Assembly: GCA_029168955.1 (NCBI GenBank)
Contig: JAPDOI010001557.1
Span: 1-64,000 of the forward strand
Source of the DNA: Aplectana chamaeleonis
Taxonomy: Eukaryota; Nematoda; Chromadorea; Rhabditida; Cosmocercidae
Direction of reading: 5' to 3'
Length of the DNA stretch: 64,000 nucleotides
Below are positions 37,001 to 49,000 of this stretch, in pieces. The notes beneath the pieces were generated by a model that worked only from the letters and a program-made list of their open reading frames with translations, made no database searches and was not told the origin of the DNA. The stretch's first letter is position 1, and each line of letters begins with the position of its first letter. The position numbers and the translations under genes were made by a program.

Positions 37001-40000
37001 ATTTTCTAGAAATGTCATTTTAGTTCTAGCGGCTTATGAGTCACGTAAAATTCAGGAGACGAAGCCACCTCATTTACTATGACTTTCTGGTGCTGGTCAT
37101 TGTATTTCTTCTCCAACACTTCGAGACGTCTTCATTCTGCTGCATCTCGTGTGAACCTTCTGTATCTCCCTATTTTTCTCGGCGACTTCCTGAAAAAGTA
37201 AGTTCTTAGATGTGTGCCTGGATCAGTACTTGACAGGCCCAATCTGAGGTTTTACTGGCACTAATTTTAGGAAGGTGCCATTCACCAAACTCCATGTAGA
37301 GCCCTAACTAAGAGGTCGTCCGATTTTAGCTGTTCCTTGTGCCGTTGCTCCGGCACCTCGATATCGTGACTCAGAATTTTCGAAGGCGATGGTCCTTTTG
37401 AGGAGTCTCTCCAAATTATCACTTTTTTGACAAAATCATGCTTCAATGCACACGAGACATATGGAACCGTCTATGGCTCGAGGTTCACCTTTTGCCGTCA
37501 AACGGCGAGCTTCCTCAACGGCTTCTGTTCAGCCTCCTCCACCTTGACGCGGAGAACATCACAACTCTGGAACACTTTGTTTAATAAATACTCTTTTTCT
37601 ACGATTAATTCTGGACCAAACGCTTTTACATACAGTAGAGGTTTTCAGAACTCTTCGTGACGCAGTTTCGTCGTTCTCTTCACGAAGCTCCTCGTTCTCT
37701 TTCTCTAGTTCGGACTATTCGGCTCCTTGTCTCTTTCCCTGAACGGAGAAAATTCGTGATTCAACAACAATGTTCCGCAGTTCATAGAAATTTACCTTTG
37801 GAATAAGAGGACGGACAAGGGTAAAGTACGATACCATGGCCACTCAACAATATCAGCGAACGCCCTATAACATTGTCTTGTATTGTGCAGATGGCTACTC
37901 TGGAAGGAAATGCGGTTAATGATAGAATTGTTCAAAGCGGAGGACGTTGAGGACGTACATCCTCTTCCTTCGCATGCGACAGTCCTCTTTCGCATGTGGA
38001 TCGAGCAGATCTGTGCTTGTGGCGAAGGGCTAGTGATGGCACCGTTGACATATTCTCTCCTTTTAGCCTTCGAGCTAAGCAGCAGATGTGATTCAGCAAG
38101 AGAATTCCCATATGTATTGTAGGTGATTAAGATTAACTCACCTCTGAAACTACTCCGATTTTCGCAGAAGATTTTTTGTTTTTCCAATTTGATAGCGCGA
38201 CTGATCAGCTGTCGGCTGCTTAGCAGAATCGTCTGCCTCCATTGGTCCTACAATAAACTGCTACATGCAGTAGTTATAACACCGCTCATAGGAAAACGCT
38301 CAGAGGACTATGAGTACGCGGCTTCAACGTCCCTTCCCAACAACTTACTTCAGGGTATTCCAGTTCAAAGGGATCTGGAAAAAATATTTGAGATCTTGGT
38401 GAAAAAGGGCTATACAGCGGTATTATGATCGCTTGGGCCCTATATAAGCTACGCTCGAAAAGAACGCTAAATAATAATTTTTTGCTAAAAGAGGGCCACG
38501 ATTGTTTACGTTGGCTGCTGAGAAAGGAAGATTCCAACCGCTATGAAGAAATTATATCCTATCCGAAGTGCAATCCAAGCGTTATAGCTAACTTGTTCAT
38601 CACTTTCAAAAGCATTGTTACTCACGATGAATTTCGTTTCGAGTCTCTTAATATATGATGGAAACTCTAGTACCCGAGACAACAGTTACCCTAAAGAAGA
38701 CACCATACTTGAAAAATCACTGAAAACTTCTTTTTCGGAGCGAAAGTTTCCTCCAATAGAATCTGAGAAAGGAAAGAGTCGATTGCCAGGAATCGTCATA
38801 TCACTATCAGGTGATCATAAATATATTTCATCAACTTTCACTCGTTTGCACTATATCATTTGATGAAAGCTACTTCCTTTTCTCATTTTGTGCCAGATTA
38901 CTGTCAGAGGGTGGGTTTTCCTTTGACGGAATTCGAAGAGTTCGATCTCCCGTATCTTCTTAGTAATGCTCTGGTGTCCACAATAAAGACCTACGTTCTC
39001 AAGCGACCCAAACTTGAATCAGAATCAAACCCCAAAATGGTGAGTTATTTTTTTAGCTGTACCAACCTCTTTAACGGTACTACCCTAAGATTTGATTATT
39101 TGCTATAACAATCTCGAAAGTTCATTTGTTCACGTCGATCTCTAGGGCGGAGAGGGTGGATGAGGGGTTTTGAATGCTTCAGAATGCGTGTTCGCAGCTG
39201 TTCTTTGCCGTTCCTGGCTCGTTTTCTACTGTTCTTTTGACGCACCCACAGGTGAAGCTTTTACTCTTCGCCTATCATTTTACTGTGAAAGTAGCCGTGA
39301 ATGATGATCATCGTGTGAATCGCTGTTTTTGGCTTTGATCTCTAGCAAGACATTAATGTGTTAGCTGGCCTTCCTCATCTCAATCACTGAAATAACCTTT
39401 CAGATCTGGAAAAAGTTGATTTTGAATAGAAGTTATTGAAAAAAAGACGTTGTGACTCGACAACGCTTTCTACGCGCACCTTGCTGACGAGAATCCTACA
39501 GGTGGTTTGTTAGTGTAGTTAGTACAAACATCTAGAATGGAGAAAGTACCGCACCGTGTCTGTGAAGCTTCACACATGGCGACATGCGGTATCGCAGAAC
39601 AAATTCCGAATACTTGGCAATCTGTGAGCGTGGATACCCTTCACGGCAGATCCGAATGCCTTCCCAGAACGCCGTTACACCTGACCAGTATGAAAAAATC
39701 TGTCAACATCGAAAAATTGGAATTGAAAGTAGGTCAGTATTGGAACATAGGTATACAGAGAAGACAATATAGCTGAAATTTCGATAAAATCGATTAACAA
39801 GATCAATCCTGCCCAGACAAGGACGAAGATCTATTAAAAAATAGCATGGCTCTGTCTCTTTGAAGGCACAGTCCCATCTCCGGGAAAATTTCTAATATTA
39901 TAGTCCGGTCGCCGTGTATAGTAAGCCTTTTGAAATCTCTCAAAGTTCCTCCCAAATAAACGAGAAAAAGCGATGAACAAGTCGAGAGCGCGCCCTATAA

Positions 40001-43000
40001 GAGAAAGAAAGAAAAAATTGGGTAACAGCTCAAACGACAAGTCTTTAGATCTTATTAGGGAAGAGAAACGAGATTGATTTCATTCAAAATCTATGGTCTT
40101 TTTAATTGTTAGCGGTCTGGCCTTTATGTACTTTGCAGCCTGCTTCCAGAACGATTGCTGCAAATAACGAGAAGCCAAACAGGCTCCGAGATAAGCTCGC
40201 CCGCGAACTCCTCGCCGTTCAAATTCAAAATCTTCGAGGACCATAGCTCCGTACGTTGTATGAGTTTGTGTGCGATTGCTGGAACACCGTTGTGATCAGC
40301 GTGAATTTTCTCCCAAGACAAGCAGAAAAACGAAGAATCGATCTGAGATTGGACTGTGCACGCTTTCTATGTGTACGGCTCAGGTTACAAGACCCCTGGC
40401 TATATTTTTGCGGAACTGCAGAAATTACAAGACAACTGTCACCACGAGAACTCCAGTTGTGTAATGGCTCAGGTTACAAGACCCTGGCTATATTTTGCGG
40501 GAACTGCAGAATTACAAGACAACTGTCACTATCGAGGAACGCAGCTAACATTGCTGATGTGTTGTACAGAGAAAGACGCTGGCCTAAGGTGGCGATCTAG
40601 AGTTCATTTCGCGGCGCGACGCGACGTTATGATTAACCTGCGTATCGATCACGTCGCTGGGCGTGTTCACAGTGAAGAGGCGCGATACATCGAATTTGAC
40701 GCGCAAATTATAATCGCTCCGCGACAATCTCGCGGAGCGATTGTCATCATTTTTTCTTCCATCAACGGGGACTCAAGGGGCGGTTTTAATTTTCCCACGC
40801 CTTTTCAAAGACCAGGTTGATTGAGAGTGTCATGGGTTATTGTATCGTTCTCAGATGATACTGCGTAAACAATTTTGTCTGCATATTTAAGGACAGTGTG
40901 ATGATGAGGGTGATGGTTTCAAAAAGAGTTGACCCAGAGCTATAAAGTTTTTTGTACGGTTTACGAACGACACAAGCATAATTCGGTCTCATTTCATCGA
41001 AACATCCACATTCTGTACAATCAACTCCAAAAAAATTCTAAGCATCATTTGCTCCCGATGACTTTTTGATTGTTTCGCCTTTAAAGAAGCAAGTTGTCGC
41101 AGCAAAATCAAAAATAAGCCATAATAATACAGATAAAGGATTGAAAAGGTACGTACACTTAAAGGCAGCATACACGCTCGTAAACGTAATTGAGATAACT
41201 ACGGAATTAGAAATGTATGGCACAGAACACAATGCCCACGCACTTTGAAGCGTCAAAAACGGCCCATACCGATGCCATACGAGTAAGAAGTTGGGCCCTG
41301 CCTTGTATCTTCGCCCGCCCCCTGTATTTGCGTCCCTTCCAAAACAGGGGTGCTGGGCCATTTCAACCGTCGGCGAGGTTTAGGTGGTGGAATAGGTACA
41401 ATGGGTAAGCTACGAACGTCGCCGATTTGTAAAATGGCCCAGCACCCCCCTGTTTTGAGGAGGACGCAAATACAGGGGCGGCAGATACAGGGCGGGGGCC
41501 GAATTCTCACTGGTGTAGCGTCATTGTGGGTTGTTTTTGACGCTTCAAAATGCGTGGGCGTCGTGTTTGGTGCCATACCATTCTAATTCTGTAGTTATCT
41601 CAATTACGTTTACGAGCGTGTATGCTGCCTTTAAATAGACAGAATAAGATAAAGTATTGATTAGTTTTGTTAGGGTACGGAAAATTGCGGGAATTACGCA
41701 ATTGCGCGTAGTCGCCTAGCGTTCGCGCGCCGTTCACGTTTGATTTCCGCGTGACGCGATTTTCGCGTCGCGCTGATATGTGCCATCGCGTCGCGCCGCG
41801 AAAACTCTGAACGCCGCCTAAAGTCACTGCGAGTTGTTATACGTTTCCCGGTACCGTAGACGTACGTGTACGTTGCGGGATCTACCTCAATGAGATGCTT
41901 GTTTTTTCTCTTCTTTTGCAGCCATCGCAGTGGGGCAGACCGCAATATAAAGCTACACCGGTAACAAACGGAAGGACATAGATGTTGACTAAAATCCATC
42001 GCGCATCTCGCTCATGTTGAGATCACATCATGTCGGTGGGCGTGGCAAAACAATTTTCTTCAGGGCGTGGTCGACTCTCTATCCTCGCTTTTTCTCCTTT
42101 GTTCGAACAGATTGATGTTTTGCACTTGGCAGGGCGTTATTATACATACACGGCGGCTGGACTCTTCTTCTTCCTCAGCGTTTGTCCCTGGCTCCAATGG
42201 GGGGTCCGCTTTTCTTATGCGCTGGCGCCATTTTTCCCTGTCATGAGCCTGATCAGGGTGCACGCCAGCTATTCTCAGATCGGTGTGCAGCACGTCAAGC
42301 CACCGCTGCCTTGGCCGTCCTTTGGGTCTCTTTCCAGGCACGTCAAGGTTAAGCCCAGTCTTGCATACGGTATCACTTCCAGCTCGAAGAACGTGCCCAT
42401 ACCATCGCAATCGAGATTCACGCAGCTTCTTGGCAATCGGAGCAACACCAAAACGCTTCCTGATGTCGCCGTTCGTGACGTGGTTCAAGCGGGTGACATC
42501 CGCTGTCCAACGTAGCATTTTCGTCTCCATTACACCGAGCCTTCGCTCTGCTTCCTTGGTAGCAGGCCAGCACTCTGCTGCATACAGCGCAACAGGCCGG
42601 ACCACAGTTCGGTAAATCTTCGAATTTGGGCGATCGGGCATCTTCCTGTCGCATAGCACTCCTGTCGCTGACCGCCATTTCAACCACGCAGCGCTGACCC
42701 TAGTGTTGACCTCACTATCTAGACTGCAGTCAGATGTAATCATCGAACCAAGGTACTTGAAGACGTCAGCGCGAGGGAGCTCGATACCATCAATCTTGAT
42801 GGAGGCAAGCTCACTTCTATCCGTACACGGCGGCTGGACTATAGTACCAATAAGTACGCTTCATGTTGGACTATTGTGCCTTTTGAACCCGGATTTGCAC
42901 CGATTATGAGTCCAGCTCAAACCCAGCCTTCTGCTATTACAGAATGGCTACATCAGCGCGACATCGGCTGGTTAGCGGTGGTTAGATGGTTCGTGAGATC

Positions 43001-46000
43001 CCAGTAGTTCAGAGCGGTGCCAGATTGCAGCCAGAATATGAGTTCCGCTACGCACTTATGTTCAGTTTAAAAAAGAGTGTGAGATTCTTACCTCAGCTGA
43101 TTCAAGACAAGAGGTCCATCAATCTTGTTGAGTACACGTTCATAATTTGCTTTGACACAACGGATGAAGTAGGCTGATAAGCAGAGAGGGATAAGGTGTC
43201 CAGGAGACTGCTGGAGTTGATTCTGAAGGGTAAGCATTTAGAACTCTTCTAATAATGATTGTAGGACTGTACGCTTTAAAGGCCCAGAAAAACGCCGAGA
43301 AGACTGTGGATGCGAGGCTATAGCTACCTGTTGCTAATCACCTTGTAGAGAGTAACGTAATAGTAGGCAGCACAGGAGTGCCACCTGGCGAGATCGAGTG
43401 ACGTCTGTTGACCGCTGAAAGCTTTTGCTTGAGCTGACGAGTATTCAGAGCTTTACTCAGACACTTCAGACTGGCTTGGTTTCATTCAGAGTAATATTTA
43501 AATGACTTATGCATCCTATCTAAAACTAAGGAGGCCTCTCTCTGTCCCTAACAAGTGATTTTGCTTCTAACAAAGGAAACTTCTTTTAGCCATACTAACC
43601 ATTTCAAAATGAAATGTACTTTATTAGAATGAGTCTTAGATTTAGAGCCCGATCATATTCTTGCAGCTGGCTGGAATCACTCTGGAAAAAGTTATATGCA
43701 TTTTCAAGGCCTCTCGGCAAGGCGAGTGTAGTCGGACAATAGGGCGGCGGATGGCTTTGGCGAAAATTCGCTGCCGTTGCCTAACAGCTTAGCGATAACT
43801 TGGCATTTAATGGCGATTGGCGGTCACGAGGCCGACAGCTGGCTCATTTTTTGGCATCTGAATTAATGAGAGCGGTGGACCGGCGGTGAAAATGCCTGAA
43901 AGCTGCGTGATTACTTGCATTAAAAGATAATGGCAATCACACCTGGGATTTGCCCAGTGCGTGAAAAACGCAGTTATCCACCAACTGCCACTCGGCTGGC
44001 GCCTAACCGCCCACCCAAAGGCATTTCTCCGCCAACGCCGAGTCGTCACATGGCTGGCACTGCAGAGTGAACGACTACTCTGCTATAATTGATCCCTGAC
44101 TTTATTGATAAGCCCAGCCGGCATAAAAAGCGATTCACCCCAATTAGTGCTCACTCGGCACTTTGAGGCCGGCCGGAAGACGACTTGAAGTTACTCTCTA
44201 CATAGGCCAGCATATTTTTAGCAGCTGAGGGGAAATTCCCCACGGTTTGGGAGGTAGGGTGGGTGTTACACCTCAGACCGTTGCATAGACGATCTTCTAC
44301 GCAACGATCTGCGGTGACGGACCTAACTCGATTCTTCGGTCTGCTAAGAGACTAGCGGACCATAGCGAATTGATTGCTTAGCTGCAGGAGTGCCAGGTAG
44401 TAGCCAATAGTACAGTACCGAGCATATTTTTGCAAAAAAAGCGTTTTGCGGCGTTTTTGCGCTCACAAAGCGCCGCAAGGCTATATCTCACTTCGAAACT
44501 GACGAAATGAGTTTTTCAGGTAGTTTTCGTGTTCCTCTCAGTGAGGCGAATGTAATGGTATGTGTAGAAAGTCTTTTTCGACTCCGGTATCCTATCGAAA
44601 AATGTGTAATTCCTTCTGAAATTCAGATTGACCGTTGGTCAAAACACGAGAAATTTCATGTCATGACCGTCTGATCAGTTCATAACGAGGATTTTAGAAA
44701 ATATGCATTTTTGATGCTTTTGTAGAGTTGAATATTTTATTTTGTACACTACCGTATAGGACTGGAATGAAAGCAATCCAGAAATGACTCTGGAATGGGA
44801 ATTGGACCACTTTGAAGCACGTTATGGCGATGCGGCACTTTCAGAGCGCAAAAAACGCCGCAAAACGCTTTATTTGCAAAATCTGCGCGGTACTGTGGGC
44901 GCCAGCTATCGGTCAGCGTTTTGGCGAACCGCCGGTACGACCTCTGGCGGACCGCCGTCTAAAATCTGGCGGACTTTTGGAACTGGCTTGTAATGCCAGG
45001 TGAATGCAGGCGGTCCGCCAATCTCATTTACTGAGGGGTGCCTACTATAGTTGTTATATGGATCATTTGGAAAATTGCAAAATCGCATTTTTCTGTTCTC
45101 TTTGGAACATATATTAGGCATATATTAAGTACGTTTTAGTTAAAACTCGATGTACATACCAGGCAGTCCATCAATTCCTGTCAGAAAATTTTCAAAATTC
45201 TATAATTTTCCTTAGAAGTGTTATGTAATATCAGGTAAGTGTAAGAACCTTCTAGAAGGTTCTCCAAAGTTCTACATTAGTATATAAGGCGCAGTCGCCG
45301 CGTCTAGCTACCAGTACAAGCCATAATGGACCAAGGTCGAATTCGACTGTTCGTGTACTACGAGTGGTTGCTACAACGACACGGACACCGCGGTCGCCAA
45401 CATCTGCAGAGCGTGCAAGGAGGATGCAGTGTCCCAACGCACAGTCAGCCGCTGGTTCAATTGTTTCGAGAGCGGCGACACGTGCCTCGAGGACAGGGAG
45501 CACAGCGGGAGGCCTTCTACGGTGGATGATGATGAAGTCCGTCGCCGTATCAAGGAGAAGCCGGAAGCCACCACCCGTGAGCCGGCGACGACGCTCGGCT
45601 GCGGCAAATCCACTATCCAGAATCGACTCAACTTACTCGGCTTCCACAAAGTTCTGGCCCGTTGGATCCCCCACCTTCTGACGGACGCCAACAAGCAGAG
45701 CCGCGTGGCCGTCTTGCCGGTCCCTCCTCCTTCGTCCGCATCGCAAGGAGTTTGTCGAGGACCTGATCACTGGTGATGAGAACTGGGTCCCTTCTACGAC
45801 ATCGTCGCCCGCCGTGCCGTCTGGATCACCGCGCACGGAGAAGAGCTGCCGACGAAGACGCCGAAGGCCGACCTGCACCCGCTGAAGATCATGCTCTGCC
45901 GCTGGTGGGACACCAAGCGACATGCTGTATCTCGAGCTGCTCCGCAAGGCAGGACGGTCACCACCTCCATCTACACCGATCAGCTCGAGAAAGAAGCCGC

Positions 46001-49000
46001 CGCCATCCGAGAAAAGCGTCCCCGACGGGCCTCGGCCCACCTGCTGCACGACAACGCGCCCCCACGTGGCGAAGAAGACCCAGCAGAAGTTGGCGACGCT
46101 CGGCTGGCAGACGGTTGCCCATCCGCCGTATTCCCCCGGACCTCGCTTCCTTCGACTACCACATGTTCCGTCCGCTGAAGCACCGTTTAGTCGGAAAATG
46201 TCACCAACTACGACAACCTCAAATCCGAAATCGCGGACTTCTTCGAGTCGCAGCTCCTGGAGTTCTGGGCGAAGGGTATGGGCGACCCGTCTAATCGATG
46301 GGCCACCGTTGTGGATAACTGTGCATTATATTGTTGATTAGACTCGCTTGATTTAGACTCATGTTTCAAAAAAAGTTGAAAAAATTAAAAATGGTGAAAT
46401 TTTCGGACAAGAATTATTGGGCATCCTAGTATATGGCATGAGAGTGCAAAATTCCGTGTGATTAAACAGCTTGTCTTTATGAGAAATTCCAAATTGTTCA
46501 AATATCCGAAAGAACTAATCATTTTGCGGAAACTTCTGATTTTCGACAACCCAATGCTTTTTAAATAGTTGGTGACAGGTCAGCACCGTATGGAATTGCT
46601 ACAATGAAGTTCAATTGAGGACCCCATTCACTTCGAACTTCAAGCTGAAATTAGTAAGAGAATACAGTTTCGTGAATTATCCAAAATTTTTCGGATAGCA
46701 TGTATAAGGCACTGCCTATCAGAGGAAATTTTTGGGGTGTTCGGATGAAATTCTTGGTTTCACTCGAAACTTGCATGTAGGGTGCTGACCGCGAACTTAG
46801 GTTCCGCTTGTCAAAATTCCAGAGCTTACTGTGGTTTACGGTACGTGTCATGCCATTTAGGGGGCAAAACCTGGTCTTAGTAATTTAAAAACCGAACAAT
46901 GGGCATCAAATTCGTAATCAGCACACCTTGAACAACCCCCCACAAAAGAAATTTAGAGCGGAATCTGAGGCTTTTACAAATTGCTGTATACCCACCATAA
47001 CGCAATACAATAAGCCGTCAAAAGTCTGTAAACTGATCTCAGATGCGTAGTTCAGCTTTCTGAACAAGCCCCGTAGAAACAATTTCAGCCACATCTATCG
47101 TAGCGTTCTGAAAATCGCCGTCAAAGCCATGTTTTGCTCCTCAAATTCCTTCCCGATGGAAAGCTTCAAACAAATAAAGGAGAAAATCTTCGGAAAATCC
47201 ACAAGTGAAGCTCTCAGATTCGTGGATCAACAGGGCAAATAACCTCCATGAAGTTGAGTTTTTAGAGGTCAAGTCTGAAACATTTCTCTTGTACGCTTTC
47301 AAAGCTTCCGTAAGTGATTTGGTTAATTGGCTCAAGCAAAAATCCGTACACGCTAATACTCCTTATGCTAGGTTCGAAGAAATGTTCTTCACCAAAACTT
47401 CGAACATGCGGGTTATTGTGGGCGCTGAACACGATTATGAGGTCCGTTTCCAGGTTTTCGAAAGATTTCCGCGCGCTGCTTTCTGGAAGGTGTATTGGGT
47501 CTGAAAATCAGGAAACACGCCTATACTTCGTTCTCTAAATACACTCTAAAAATTCAGAGGGTGTTTCCTCATCTTGCCGCGAAGCTTTGAAAACGCCTAT
47601 AACTTTTTTCTCAGAGTGATTCTAGACAGCTGCGATGGATACATTCTAAATCTACGTCCAAATTCTGGTTCCTACAAAGCACATTTTGCTTTGATTGGTT
47701 TGTAGGGCTACTAGCAGTTCTCTTGTAAGACATTGCTGCTGCTAGCGTCTTTTTCACCTTGCCCACAACTCACGGGTTACACAGCCAGCCGACTTCTTGT
47801 TAAGCTGGTCAACATATCGCACTAGAAGCAAACGTCTCGGAACAAGCGTCGTAAACAATTGACATCCCGGCTGGCACCTACTCGCTTTAAAGTTTGATTG
47901 ACGAGTTCTCAGAAACCCGGGGTGTTAATTTGTTGGCGCGCGAGATTAATTGCTCAACGCTGCATCTTTGGGAAGAACTGCATGAAATTCGACAGTTTGT
48001 TGGCGCCAAATGCTGAGAAGCAAGGTTGAATCCATTTTCTGTGCAACAAAAATGCAGTAACCTGAGGTGGGAAAAAGTTGTCTCAGCCAACGGCTTCGTC
48101 GATTCCTCCCATCATCTCCAGCACGGCATTCTCGACAACGTCCCGCGTTTTTCTCCACCCATGAGTCAATATTGTAGTCGACACTGCCCGCATAGTGCTT
48201 GATAGTGAAGTGTCTTACGGACTGGCACCTTAGTATATTAAAACATGTTCAGCAATATATTCCAGGTGTTCGATCTAATCAAAGACAAACAACGATCACT
48301 TTATCATTAACACCCCACCTTTGCGACTGCTTCGGCTTTTTTGAACTGCGGATATTTCTCTAGATTGGTGCAAAGTTTTTGTAGGAGCGATTGATCGGAA
48401 CCGTTTGGTACACACAATACATTCCTCTTCCAGAAATGACAAAGCAATCCAAGTGGCTGGAAAAATATCGTTTGTTATTTTTTTTCTTCACCTATGATTG
48501 TACAATTCTTGGAATTGATCCCATCACTTTTTCTGATGATATCGATCGTTGGCTGGAGATCGAGGGCGAAATCACTTTGTTTCCATTGAATGCCTTCTTC
48601 CAGTGTACTCAGTTTGCTCTCGAACGAACATGAAGTGATTGAAGAACGCTTGAAGTTTCTCATTTGTGTAGTTGATACACAATTGCTCAAAGGAGTTCTT
48701 CTGAAGTATACATATATTAAATTTCCTATTCTGGGAGCGAGTGAGATGACAGGCAGGTTTGGATATTCTCTTGTGTGCTCTGTAATACTTTGGTATATCT
48801 ATTAATGCTTATAGAATATGGTGACAAAATTCCTCAGCGTTTCGTGTTCACAATTACACAGCTTGCATGGTCTGTTCCTTACGTAGAACTCATTTTGATG
48901 ATTTATTATTTTTTGCAACATAAAATTTTTGATTAAGTAAATGTTGAGTAGGAGCTCAAGGAATACCAATTTTTCAAAGATAGATCTTGGAAACTATTTT

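Noticed and set aside
42894..42930. tRNA-Met-like CTCATAA loop with a GGGTTCAAA word on the minus strand
   Set aside because: The stems do not form and the distance between the loops is wrong for a tRNA.
44118..44165. TATA-like GGCATAAAAAGCG with downstream CTCACTCGG as a promoter
   Set aside because: A single occurrence without a conserved second copy or a downstream gene.
47141..47504. Missing myosin loop 2 exon
   Set aside because: Open frames exist on both strands, but no motif or splice pair matches the expected motor sequence.
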